64,000 nucleotides of DNA from Bacillota bacterium. GTDB taxonomy: Bacteria > Bacillota > UBA4882 > UBA8346. The notes under the pieces are model-generated. The model was given only the letters and a program-made list of their open reading frames with translations. It was not told the origin of the DNA and searched no databases. This document shows, in pieces, positions 34,214-42,025 of the stretch. Location: the NCBI GenBank assembly GCA_023401925.1, contig JAEXDA010000001.1, positions 1-64,000 of the forward strand, read 5' to 3'. Position numbers and translations under genes: made by a program. The first letter of the stretch is position 1; the number at the start of each line of letters is the position of its first letter.

Positions 34214-34971
34214 ACGCCACGCCGGGTCTTTTGGAAATCAGACAGCTATCGGTAGCCTATGGGGCTATTAAGGCTTTGCATCACATTTCGCTTCAAATCA
34301 ACGAAGGGGAAATCGTTTCTTTGCTTGGGGCCAACGGAGCCGGAAAAACCACCACGCTTCGGGCGATCTCCAGAATGTTGCCCCTGACCGAAGGGGAAAT
34401 TATTTATCAGGGAAGTAGTCTAAACAACCGTCTGGCTCATCAGGTGGTCGCTATGGGAATCGCGCACGTACCCGAGGGACGGGGTATTTTTCCAAGTCTG
34501 ACGGTGCAGGAGAACCTAAAATTAGCGACCTGGACTGTAAAGAGAGCACCGGGTTCCAACACCCTGAATAAATTATACCGGGGAGTTTTTGAACTGTTCC
34601 CCCGGTTGGAGGAAAGGCAATCCCAAATTGCCGGGACTTTAAGCGGCGGCGAGCAGCAGATGCTGGCGCTGGGCCGGGCCATGATGAGCGACTGCCGGGT
34701 GATGTTACTCGATGAACCTTCGATGGGACTTTCGCCGATTTTAGTGAAAGAAGTTTTTAAAGCGATCCAGGAAATTAACGCCCAAGGAACGACCATTCTT
34801 TTGGTGGAACAAAACGCCAATATGGCTTTGAAAATTGCCCATCGCGGCTATGTATTGGAGAACGGACGGATCGCCCTGGAAGGGTCGGCCGCTAATCTGG
34901 CTCAGGATAGCCGGGTCAAAGAGGCCTATCTGGGCAATAAAAAAGGGCCGAATCAGCTTTCTGCCGGGTAA
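34210..34971 (+). CDS. livF: Branched-chain amino-acid ABC transporter ATPase LivF
   Basis: A 253-aa ABC ATPase. Walker A GANGAGKTT near 40-48, the family mark HVPEGRGIFPSLTV near 94-107, signature LSGGEQQMLALGRAM near 142-156, Walker B VMLLDEPSMGLSP near 161-173, then LLVEQNANMAL. The C terminus VKEAYLGNKK fits LivF. Last gene of the operon; a bidirectional terminator follows at 35097. Confidence 0.95.
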   Translation: MNATPGLLEIRQLSVAYGAIKALHHISLQINEGEIVSLLGANGAGKTTTLRAISRMLPLTEGEIIYQGSSLNNRLAHQVVAMGIAHVPEGRGIFPSLTVQENLKLATWTVKRAPGSNTLNKLYRGVFELFPRLEERQSQIAGTLSGGEQQMLALGRAMMSDCRVMLLDEPSMGLSPILVKEVFKAIQEINAQGTTILLVEQNANMALKIAHRGYVLENGRIALEGSAANLAQDSRVKEAYLGNKKGPNQLSAG

Positions 34972-35096
34972 TTGCTGAGAGAGGGATTCAAACCTTATAT
35001 TTCCGCAAGCTCATGTTTTTACGCTGCATGGTAATGGGACTTTAAGCCGTTGGCGCTGAAGTGTCAACCGACTCGTCTTATCAAAATAGGAAAGCC

Positions 35097-35130
35097 AAAA
35101 AAGTAAGTCCCGTTTGGAACTTACTTTTTT
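35097..35130. terminator. Bidirectional terminator after livF
   Basis: AAAAAAGTAAGT and ACTTACTTTTTT pair as a twelve-base stem around a short loop with two extra pairs. A runs and T runs on both sides allow function in both directions. It lies 125 bases after the livF stop. Confidence 0.82.
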
Positions 35131-35171
35131 ATCGTATTGTTTGAGCCAATATACTGATCATAATGGGTTTG

Positions 35172-35415
35172 GTGACGGAAGTAATTCATCGAATGACAGA
35201 AAGAATGATTTCCGTGAGGGAAGTAATTCATTGAACGACGGAAAGAATGATTTTTGTGAGGGAAGTAATTCATTGAACGACGGAAAGAATGATTTGTGTG
35301 AGGGAAGTAATTCATCGAATGACAGAAAGAATGATTTCTGTGACGGAATGAATTCATCGGATGACGGAAAGAATGATTTCCGTGAGGGAATGAATTCTCT
35401 CAACGGATGGCGGAA
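35172..35415. repeat. Minisatellite with 42-bp period, second array
   Basis: Units starting GTGASGGAA begin at 35172, 35214, 35256, 35298, 35340 and 35382, all exactly 42 bp apart; the last is partial. Each unit splits into two similar 21-bp halves sharing the pattern GA-x-GGAA-x2-AAT-x-ATT. A frame stays open on both strands (SSNDRKNDF-type peptides on the plus strand), but no ribosome site or sensible start is present, so the array is taken as non-coding. It lies between the liv terminator and the asparaginase gene, whose promoter must be inside or after it. Confidence 0.92.
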
Positions 35416-35486
35416 AGAACGTCGGAATATGATATAATTTTAGAAGTGTTTTTTAGGTTGCATCATTATGAAAAGGGAAATTCTCT

Positions 35487-36479
35487 ATGAAAAACATTGT
35501 GATACTTGCCACCGGTGGAACAATTGCCGGGGTTTCCAGTTCGATAACCGATACGGCCAGTTATCAGCCGGCTATTTTGCCGATTGAAGCGATTACGAAA
35601 GATATTTCCGAGCCTCTCCGCAGCATTGCCCGGATTTCCAGCGAGCAGATCGCTCAGATTGACAGTGCGGAAATGACCCATCAAATCTGGCTTACTCTTG
35701 CCGGTCGCATCAATGCCTTGCTCTCCTCGCCGGAGATTGACGGCGTGGTTGTTACCCATGGGACCGACACTTTGGAAGAAACCGCTTATTTTCTCAATTT
35801 GGTAGTCAAAAGCCATAAGCCGGTGGTTGTAGTGGGGGCGATGCGCCCGGCTTCCGCGCTTAGCTCCGACGGACCCATGAACCTTTATAACGCCATTATT
35901 CTGGCGGCTAGTGAAGAAGCATCCGGTAAAGGGGTTTTGGTGACGTTGAACAATACCATCAATTCCAGCCGGGAAGTTACCAAGACCAATACCTCCCTTC
36001 AAGATAGTTTTAAAGCCCCGGAGCTTGGTTATATCGGATATCTCATGGAAGGGGAGCCCCATTTCTATCGGCAACCTACCCGTAAACACACCTATATGAG
36101 TGAATTCGTCATTGACGGTCTTAGCGAACTTCCTCCAGTTGAAATCATTTACGGACATGTGGGCAATCTGGGCGCACTGGCAAAGGCCGCCGTTGCTGCC
36201 GGAGTTAAAGGACTGGTCTATGCCGGTCTGGGAAACGGCAATATGTCGAAGATGATGAAAAATATTTTTATGGATATGCAGGCCCAAGGCGTGGTGGTGG
36301 TTCGGAGCACCCGGGTCAGTAGCGGGATTGTTACCCGGAATTGGGCCATCAATGATGATTTGAGTAATTTTATCGTTTCCGATACCCTCAACCCTCAAAA
36401 AGCAAGCATCCTTTTAGCCATGGCCCTTACCAAGACGGTTGATCCGGTTACTATCCAACGGATGTTTTGGGAGTATTAA
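35487..36479 (+). CDS. L-asparaginase
   Basis: A 330-aa amidohydrolase that hydrolyses asparagine to aspartate and ammonia. The nucleophile motif is VILATGGTIAG, with Thr12 as the likely catalytic residue. The second catalytic set is T90-H91-G92-T93-D94-T95, with VVVVGAMRPASALSSDGPMN following and containing the assisting Lys/Ser region. By sequence it is closest to type II enzymes, yet it has no signal peptide, so it should act in the cytoplasm. AAAGGGAAA precedes ATG 35487. The minus-strand frame across it is antisense. Confidence 0.92.
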   Translation: MKNIVILATGGTIAGVSSSITDTASYQPAILPIEAITKDISEPLRSIARISSEQIAQIDSAEMTHQIWLTLAGRINALLSSPEIDGVVVTHGTDTLEETAYFLNLVVKSHKPVVVVGAMRPASALSSDGPMNLYNAIILAASEEASGKGVLVTLNNTINSSREVTKTNTSLQDSFKAPELGYIGYLMEGEPHFYRQPTRKHTYMSEFVIDGLSELPPVEIIYGHVGNLGALAKAAVAAGVKGLVYAGLGNGNMSKMMKNIFMDMQAQGVVVVRSTRVSSGIVTRNWAINDDLSNFIVSDTLNPQKASILLAMALTKTVDPVTIQRMFWEY

Positions 36480-36498
36480 AAAGAAGAGTGGTTACATC

Positions 36499-37179
36499 AT
36501 GGGAAAAACCTTAAGAGAACGCATTTTCGAGTTGGCGGATGAACCCTACCGGAAGTTTCAGAGCGGATTGCTCCCCGGAATCGATAATATTTTGGGAGTT
36601 AGACTCCCGGCCATCAGGAAACTGGCTAAAGAAGTCGCCAAAGGGGACTGGCGGAGCTTTTTATCGGCAGCACAAGACGATTATTATGAAGAAATCATGT
36701 TACAGGGTTTGGTCATTGGCTATGCCAAAGGGGATATTGAGGAAATTCTGCATTATACCGCCGATTTTATACCTAAAATTAATAATTGGGGAGTTTGCGA
36801 CAGCTTTTGCAGCAATCTGAAAATTACCCAGAGCCATATGATCCGGGTTTGGGAATTTTTACAGCCCTATATGCGTTCTGATAGAGAATTTGAAATCCGT
36901 TTTGCTGTGGTCATGCTGCTGAATTTTTACCTGAATCAAGAGTACATTGACAGAGTGCTGGTGAGTTTAAACCATGTAAACCATGATGGTTATTATGCTA
37001 AAATGGCGGTAGCCTGGGTGGTTTCGATTTGTTTTGTGAAATTCCCTGCAAAAACCATGCCCTATTTACAACAGAACCATTGGGATACCTTTACTTTTAA
37101 TAAAACGCTCCAGAAAATCAGAGAGTCGTTGTGTATTGATGAGGAAACGAAGGCCTTGATTGGGAAGATGAAACGGTGA
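36499..37179 (+). CDS. AlkD-like DNA alkylation repair protein
   Basis: A 226-aa HEAT-like all-helical protein. ATG 36499 follows AAGAAGAG; upstream in-frame codons overlap the asparaginase gene. The family pattern is clear: EPYRKFQSGLLPGIDNILGVRLPAIRKLAKEVAKGDW, then EIMLQGLVIGYAK, NNWGVCDSFCSNLK and YYAKMAVAWVVSICFVKFP. AlkD removes N3- and N7-alkylated purines without flipping the base; many relatives of this length are uncharacterised and may differ. It lies 19 bases after the asparaginase gene and is probably co-transcribed. Confidence 0.82.
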   Translation: MGKTLRERIFELADEPYRKFQSGLLPGIDNILGVRLPAIRKLAKEVAKGDWRSFLSAAQDDYYEEIMLQGLVIGYAKGDIEEILHYTADFIPKINNWGVCDSFCSNLKITQSHMIRVWEFLQPYMRSDREFEIRFAVVMLLNFYLNQEYIDRVLVSLNHVNHDGYYAKMAVAWVVSICFVKFPAKTMPYLQQNHWDTFTFNKTLQKIRESLCIDEETKALIGKMKR

Positions 37180-37312
37180 CTGGGGCATAATCAAGCATCA
37201 AAATATGGTTACCAGGGTAACCTTGGGCTGAATTCCATGGATAAGTAAACGGAACCTCTGGACTCGCGATGATATAGTGATGTATCGCATTTAGTCAAAA
37301 AGGAGTGTAACC

Positions 37313-37879
37313 TTGAAAAAATTGCTCGGGATTTTTGTAAAAGGAATTCTCACCTTGGCTCCCATTGCTTTGACGCTGTATATCTTGTACTTGCTCTATC
37401 AATTGACCGATGGAATATTTGAAGGGTTATTGCGGCGGGTTGGAGTTTACTTCCCCGGCATTGGTTTCCTGGCTACCATCATCATCATATTTCTCGCCGG
37501 ATTGCTGGCTTCCTACTGGTTGACCAATAAATTATTCCGTCAGTTCGACCGGGTGTTGTTGAGAGTTCCTTTGCTCGGCAGCATCTATGGGATCATCAAG
37601 GATACGGTAAATTCTTTTGCGGGAAACAAAAATAGTTTTTCGCGCCTGGTGAGGGTCAATATGCCCGGTGGCCTGAAGTTCTTAGGTTTCCTGACCAATG
37701 ATGAAGTGAGCTTGTTTATCCCCGAAGGATATGTGGCGGTATATCTGATGCAATCGATGCAATGGGCCGGAAATTTGGTTTTGGTTCCCCAAAGCTGGGT
37801 GGAGCCGGTGGAGGTTTCTGCCGAGGATGCTTTGAAGTTTGTCGCTTCCGCCGGCTTGCTTCGTGGCAAGGGAAATTGA
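37313..37879 (+). CDS. DUF502 membrane protein
   Basis: A 188-aa protein with two transmembrane helices at about 8-30 and 48-72, followed by a cytoplasmic or external beta domain. DUF502 hallmarks: KGILTLAPIALTLYIL, PGIGFLATIIIIFLAGLLASYWLTNKL, and RVPLLGSIYGIIKDTVNSF. The motif 'NMPGGLKFLGFLTND' and the TPNP-like region of the family are partly present. Function is unknown in bacteria. The start is TTG 37313 after AAAAAGGAG. Single gene. Confidence 0.88.
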   Translation: MKKLLGIFVKGILTLAPIALTLYILYLLYQLTDGIFEGLLRRVGVYFPGIGFLATIIIIFLAGLLASYWLTNKLFRQFDRVLLRVPLLGSIYGIIKDTVNSFAGNKNSFSRLVRVNMPGGLKFLGFLTNDEVSLFIPEGYVAVYLMQSMQWAGNLVLVPQSWVEPVEVSAEDALKFVASAGLLRGKGN

Positions 37880-38036
37880 AAATGGTTTTATCCGGATGTG
37901 GATGGACATTTGTGCGCACGTGCCTGTATAAGGCTTATTTTGTTGCATAAATACCATAATATTGTTATAATAACCAATGGATCATTAATTTGGAAAATAA
38001 TCAAAAAGTACAAGTGCGAAAGAGACGTTTTATTCA

Positions 38037-39485
38037 ATGATTATTGCCTTAACCATGTGGACGATGGCAATTATATTTGGTATTGCTGATTATAAAACCG
38101 AATCGACCCGTTGGGTAATGGGATTGTCATTTCTGGCGGGATTAGGGGGATTTTGCCTATTCTGGTCCGAAAATACAACCTTAATCCGGAATTACCTTGG
38201 GCTATCCGGTGAAACCCAAGAGATCATTGAAGTGATTATTTCAGCGATAGCCCATTACTTCACGCCATACTTTGCTTTAATGTTTGGACTTAGCTACTCC
38301 GGTATCTTAGCTCCGAAGTATAAAAAAATCGTCAAGCTGCTGTTGCTCGTTCCCATGGCCATTACTTTTCTGAATTACCCTCTCCACGACTATGGTATCA
38401 AAAAAACTTATCAATGCGTTATTTATTACAGGTTTTTTTCGATTTGGGCGATCCCTTATTCCTTCATCAGTTGTGCGCTGCAGATTTACGCATATCTAAA
38501 AGAGGATATTCCCAGCCTTAAAAGACAACGGCTTACATTTTGTTTGATAGCCGTCCCGGGCATTGCTTTGACTTCAATAACTTCTTACCTGTTGGCGGGC
38601 CTTCCGGCCGATAAATCCTGGAGATATTGGGATTACAATATTTACGTTATATTGTACATGTTTGTCTTGTTTTTATATTTTCTTATCAAGAATGGAGTAC
38701 TGGGTATTAAGCTACGGGTTGAGAAGCAGAATCTAAGCAATATTATGAATATTATGGACAGTGGCATAAAAATATTGAACCATTCCTTAAAGAATGAGAT
38801 TACCAATATTTCGATCTGTATGACCAATATGAAGCTTTCCTTAGCTTGCCTGGATAAATATGATGGTGCTTGTGCCCGTGAGATAAATGAGAACTTTCAA
38901 ATGGTATCGGCATCGTTGGAACATTTATCCAATATGATGAAAAAATTGCAAAAAAACACAGTTGACCCGGGCAAATTTAAATTAACCAAAAACAATTTGT
39001 CTGAAATCATTGAGGTTGGACTGAAATATGTTGCTGTTCCAGTCAAATCCAAGAATATTGATATCGAGAAATATGTCAGCGATAACATTACAGTCCAAAG
39101 CGATAATGTGTATTTACAGGAAGTGTTTGTGAATTTATTTCAGAACGCCGTTGAAGCGATGACTGGCGGAGGTAGATTAATCATCGAAGCCGTTTTAACA
39201 ACGGCAGGTTTGACTGTTGTGGTTAAGGATAACGGTATCGGTATAAATAAAGAGGACCTCCCGCATGTGGTAGAACCTTTCTTTACGACCAAAGAGACAC
39301 GGAACAATTTTGGATTGGGTTTATCGCATTGCTATAATATCCTGAAAATGCATGGGGCTTCGCTTGAAGTCAAAAGCGAGAAGCATATCGGCACTACAGT
39401 TCATCTATTTTTTCCCAAAAACAAGGTGGCAACAACCCCTCGCAAAGAATTTGCCCCCGAGTGCTGTTTGGTTTGTAAGGAGTAG
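38037..39485 (+). CDS. Membrane-bound sensor histidine kinase
   Basis: 482 aa. The N-terminal 230 residues contain about seven to eight hydrophobic spans and no obvious extracellular domain, like the sensor part of ComP-type kinases. The phosphoacceptor is His249 in LNHSLKNEITNI. The ATPase domain has the N box EVFVNLFQNAVEAM near 365, G1 DNGIGI near 400 and G2 NFGLGLSHCYNIL near 424. The last residues PECCLVCKE carry three cysteines, odd for this class. The ribosome site is weak, so the start may differ. The response regulator gene follows six bases later. The ligand cannot be guessed. Confidence 0.88.
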   Translation: MIIALTMWTMAIIFGIADYKTESTRWVMGLSFLAGLGGFCLFWSENTTLIRNYLGLSGETQEIIEVIISAIAHYFTPYFALMFGLSYSGILAPKYKKIVKLLLLVPMAITFLNYPLHDYGIKKTYQCVIYYRFFSIWAIPYSFISCALQIYAYLKEDIPSLKRQRLTFCLIAVPGIALTSITSYLLAGLPADKSWRYWDYNIYVILYMFVLFLYFLIKNGVLGIKLRVEKQNLSNIMNIMDSGIKILNHSLKNEITNISICMTNMKLSLACLDKYDGACAREINENFQMVSASLEHLSNMMKKLQKNTVDPGKFKLTKNNLSEIIEVGLKYVAVPVKSKNIDIEKYVSDNITVQSDNVYLQEVFVNLFQNAVEAMTGGGRLIIEAVLTTAGLTVVVKDNGIGINKEDLPHVVEPFFTTKETRNNFGLGLSHCYNILKMHGASLEVKSEKHIGTTVHLFFPKNKVATTPRKEFAPECCLVCKE

Positions 39486-39490
39486 GTATC

Positions 39491-40117
39491 ATGGAAAATA
39501 TCAGAGTAGCCATAGTAGAGGATGATTTAATCTTTCAAAAGGCTATCACCAATTTTATCAATAAACAACCTGATATGATGGTTGTTGGGGTGGCATCCAA
39601 TAAAATTGAAGCTATCGGTTTGGCAAAATTATTGGAATTTGATCTCATTCTGATGGATATTAATTTAAATGGAAATGAAAGTGACGGCATTGTCGCTGCA
39701 ATCGAAATATTAAAATTCGGCAACGTTAAAATTATCATGCTGACCGGTATTGATGACGCCGCAACCATTGTGGATTCTTTTACAGCCGGTGCTTTGCAAT
39801 ACATACTGAAAGAAAATTACCTGGAAATTCCCAATGCTATTCGCTTACTTTATAAAAACGAGATGCCATTTAAATTGTTAATCAACGAATTTTGCCGGTT
39901 AAAAAAAGAAGAACAACTTCAGGACTTGTCTGGCCCTGAAAAGGAGATATTTAATCTTATTGAACAAGGTTATACCCAAGCTGAGATTGGACAGAAACTA
40001 TATAAAACTCAAAATACCATTAAAACCCAGATTAAAAGCATTCTGAAAAAATTAAAAGTCAAAAATACCAAAGAAGCGGTTGAAAAAGTCAGCTTAAAGG
40101 GAATAGCGAAAAAGTAA
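39491..40117 (+). CDS. LuxR/NarL-type response regulator
   Basis: 208 aa. The receiver domain covers 1-125 with acidic residues VEDD at 10-13 and phosphoacceptor Asp56 in LILMDINLNG; MLTGIDDAA and the Lys in YILKENY complete the active site. The C-terminal DNA-binding domain covers about 140-205 (SGPEKEIFNLIEQGYTQAEI, then NTIKTQIKSILKKLKV), a NarL/FixJ helix-turn-helix. It is the partner of the histidine kinase just upstream. Its targets are unknown. Element R1 copy 2 begins ten bases after its stop. Confidence 0.9.
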   Translation: MENIRVAIVEDDLIFQKAITNFINKQPDMMVVGVASNKIEAIGLAKLLEFDLILMDINLNGNESDGIVAAIEILKFGNVKIIMLTGIDDAATIVDSFTAGALQYILKENYLEIPNAIRLLYKNEMPFKLLINEFCRLKKEEQLQDLSGPEKEIFNLIEQGYTQAEIGQKLYKTQNTIKTQIKSILKKLKVKNTKEAVEKVSLKGIAKK

Positions 40118-40126
40118 AAGCATACG

Positions 40127-40254
40127 AGTAAAACGTTCTCTAAATAACTCGCGTGCGCACGCACGCGCACTCAATGATGGGGAACGTTTTACTTAAGTAG
40201 AGCGTATCTTCCCCGTTTCTGATTACCATTTATTTACGATACGCTCTACTTAAG
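40127..40254. repeat. Dispersed hairpin element R1, copy 2
   Basis: Same layout and near-identical arms as the copy at 4451-4556: AGTAAAACGTTC ... GAACGTTTTACT, then TTAAGTAGAGCGTATC ... CGATACGCTCTACTTAA (here a perfect 17-base inverted repeat). It differs by an insertion of about 20 bases of alternating purine-pyrimidine (CGCGTGCGCACGCACGCGC) in the first loop. It is also placed directly behind a gene. Confidence 0.88.
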
Positions 40255-40304
40255 AATTAGCGGATTTATTAAAATGAATCAATAAGTCTCAAGATAAAAT
40301 TAAG

Positions 40305-40349
40305 GGTCTGTCGCAAAATTATTTTACCTTTTGCAACAGCCTCTTTTTT
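40305..40349 (+). terminator. Terminator-like hairpin
   Basis: GTCTGTCGCAAAA pairs with TTTTGCAACAGCC (one wobble or mismatch) around an eight to ten base loop, followed by CTCTTTTTT. It lies between R1 and R2. Confidence 0.6.
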
Positions 40350-40372
40350 ATTTGATAGACCCGTTTTAAAGA

Positions 40373-40469
40373 AAAAAACATTCATAAGGGTGAAAAAGTT
40401 CACCCTTTCATTTAGGATGAAAAAACTATTTTTTGACGAAATAAAGAAAAGATAGTAAATCAGGGAAAA
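40373..40469. repeat. Dispersed element R2, copy A
   Basis: 97 bases that recur at 43377-43473 with about six substitutions. It contains the hairpin AAGGGTG-aaaaagtt-CACCCTT and a 12-codon mini-frame starting ATG AAA AAA. Copy A lies 33 bases before the AIM24 gene; copy B lies about 100 bases before the ankyrin gene. Confidence 0.88.
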
Positions 40470-40502
40470 TTGCTTATTTACTAAAGAAAGGAGTTGATTG
40501 GA

Positions 40503-41180
40503 ATGGATTATCAAATTGAAAACGGGCCGGTTTTTACAACATTACAGGTTAAAATGGCTCCCGGGGAAACGTTTCGCGCCGAGTCCGGAGCGATGATTGC
40601 CATGTCCCCCACCATCGAACTGGAGGCCAAATCGTCCGGAAAAGGATTATTGGGGACTCTTAAAGCCGCAGTGGGCGGTGAGTCGCTATTTGCCACCTTA
40701 TATAGAGCAGTGGGCGGCGCTGGGGAATTGATTTTGGCGCCTTCCATCCCCGGGGATGTTGTTCGCTTCAATTTGACCGGAGAGACACTTTTCGCGCAAA
40801 GCGGAGCTTACTTAGGAGGGAGTCCGGAGTTGGAACTTTCCACGCAAGGTTCTCTGAAGGGGATGATTAGCGGCGAGGGATTGTTTCTACAGAAAATCTC
40901 CGGGAACGGGACAGTGTTTCTTAATTCTTATGGAGCGATTATCGAGAAAAAATTGGCCGGGGGTGAAAGCTTTATCGTGGATACCGGTCATATCGTTGCT
41001 TTTGAGGCATCGGTACAATACCAGATCAAAAAAGCGGCCAAAGGTTTGTTTAACACGGTGGCCTCTGGAGAAGGAATCGTTTGTGAGTATAAAGGACCCG
41101 GTTCCATCTGGATTCAAACCCGGAACCTGCCGGCTTTGGCTAAGATGATTGCGCCTTTCCTGCCGAAGCAAAATGGCTAA
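40503..41180 (+). CDS. AIM24/TIGR00266-family protein
   Basis: 225 aa. ATG 40503 has GAAAGGAG eleven bases upstream. It begins DYQIENGPVFTTLQVKMAPGETFRAESGAMIAM and continues with the Gly-rich beta-helix pattern of the AIM24 family (SGKGLLGTLKAAVGGESLF, then GELILAPSIPGDV and LAQSGAYL-like segments). The fold is a double-stranded beta-helix trimer. The bacterial function is unknown, although genes are often linked to membrane or lipid proteins. The LURP-one-like gene 63 bases downstream is likely in the same transcript. Confidence 0.88.
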   Translation: MDYQIENGPVFTTLQVKMAPGETFRAESGAMIAMSPTIELEAKSSGKGLLGTLKAAVGGESLFATLYRAVGGAGELILAPSIPGDVVRFNLTGETLFAQSGAYLGGSPELELSTQGSLKGMISGEGLFLQKISGNGTVFLNSYGAIIEKKLAGGESFIVDTGHIVAFEASVQYQIKKAAKGLFNTVASGEGIVCEYKGPGSIWIQTRNLPALAKMIAPFLPKQNG

Positions 41181-41243
41181 AGAGATAATCAGTAGCAAGG
41201 GAAGTTGGTTTTATAATAAACATATATTTTGGAGGAGAAAAAA

Positions 41244-41834
41244 ATGTTGCTTGACAGAAAAGTATTTTTAATCAAAGAGCAAGTTGAATTCATGAAATTA
41301 GCGGGTACCTACGATATTTTTGATCCTGAAACCGGTAAACAGATTGCTGCGGCCAAAGAAGAACCCGGCGGTATGATTAAATTTTTGAGGTTGCTGATCA
41401 AGAAACAAATGCTGCCCAATAAAATTAATATTTATGATAACGAGGGGCAAGGGGTTGTATTTTCGATCAGTAAACCCTTTTCGTTGCTTCGATCGAAGAT
41501 ATTGGTATTGAATCAAAACGGTGAGTGCCTCGGTTTTTTCAAAAGCAAAGTGTTTACAATCGGGGGAGGGTTTTGGGTCTTCGATCCGGCAGAAAACAAG
41601 GTGGCGGAGATCAAGGGCGACTGGAAAGGTTGGAATTTCCAATTTGTCGGCACAGACAACCGGGTTATCGGGACTATCACCAAGAAATGGGCCGGAGCGG
41701 TCAAAGAGATATTTACCAGTGCCGATAATTATGTGGTTTCCCTGGAGGAAGCCGCAGAACTTGATCCAAACCGGGTAGCTCTGTTATTGGCGGCAGGATT
41801 GGCGATTGATACCGTTTTTAAAGAGGGGAAATAA
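41244..41834 (+). CDS. LURP-one/scramblase-related protein
   Basis: 196 aa. ATG 41244 follows TTTGGAGGAG. The pattern YDIFDPETGKQIAAAKEE, then SKPFSLLRSKILVLNQNGECLGFFKSK and GGGFWVFDPAENKVAEIKGDWKGWNFQF, is the tubby-like beta barrel with a central helix seen in the LURP-one-related and phospholipid scramblase superfamily. The C-terminal helix (EAAELDPNRVALLLAAGLAIDTVF) fits. Function in bacteria is unknown; a membrane or lipid-binding role is plausible together with the AIM24 neighbour. Confidence 0.78.
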   Translation: MLLDRKVFLIKEQVEFMKLAGTYDIFDPETGKQIAAAKEEPGGMIKFLRLLIKKQMLPNKINIYDNEGQGVVFSISKPFSLLRSKILVLNQNGECLGFFKSKVFTIGGGFWVFDPAENKVAEIKGDWKGWNFQFVGTDNRVIGTITKKWAGAVKEIFTSADNYVVSLEEAAELDPNRVALLLAAGLAIDTVFKEGK

Positions 41835-41889
41835 GTGTTTGCGGTAGCTTTTTTAACCCAAACTAAAATGGATAGAGGGCATTTGTGAG

Positions 41890-41925
41890 CAATAGCAGGG
41901 GTGAAAATCTTCACCCCTGCTATTG
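41890..41925. other. Perfect 16-bp stem hairpin
   Basis: CAATAGCAGGGGTGAA-aatc-TTCACCCCTGCTATTG with no mismatch, 55 bases after the LURP-one-like gene. No T run follows, so it is a processing or stability hairpin or an unusual terminator. Its GGGTGAA/TTCACCC core recalls the R2 hairpin. Confidence 0.7.
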
Positions 41926-42025
41926 TGCCTGGGATGACAATGTTCATCTTTAAACGGATGAAAGCCGGTATTATAGTATAGAAGGAGTAATTATACAAAA
42001 ATTTCTTAAATTAAGGAGCAAGAAA

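Noticed and set aside
35114..35437. Repeat-peptide frames (NDGKNDFCEGS type) through the second minisatellite, both strands
   Set aside because: Open only because the period is a multiple of three; no ribosome site; starts inside a terminator.
35466..36398. 310-aa minus-strand frame over the asparaginase gene
   Set aside because: Exactly antisense to a strongly conserved gene; no ribosome site, His/Gly/Asn-rich shadow composition.
37682..37957. Several 60-95-aa frames around the end of the DUF502 gene
   Set aside because: Mutually overlapping shadows with no ribosome site or conserved features.
40305..40349. End of an insertion sequence (GGGTCTGTCGCAAAA-like)
   Set aside because: No transposase or second terminal repeat nearby; the structure works as a hairpin followed by T residues.
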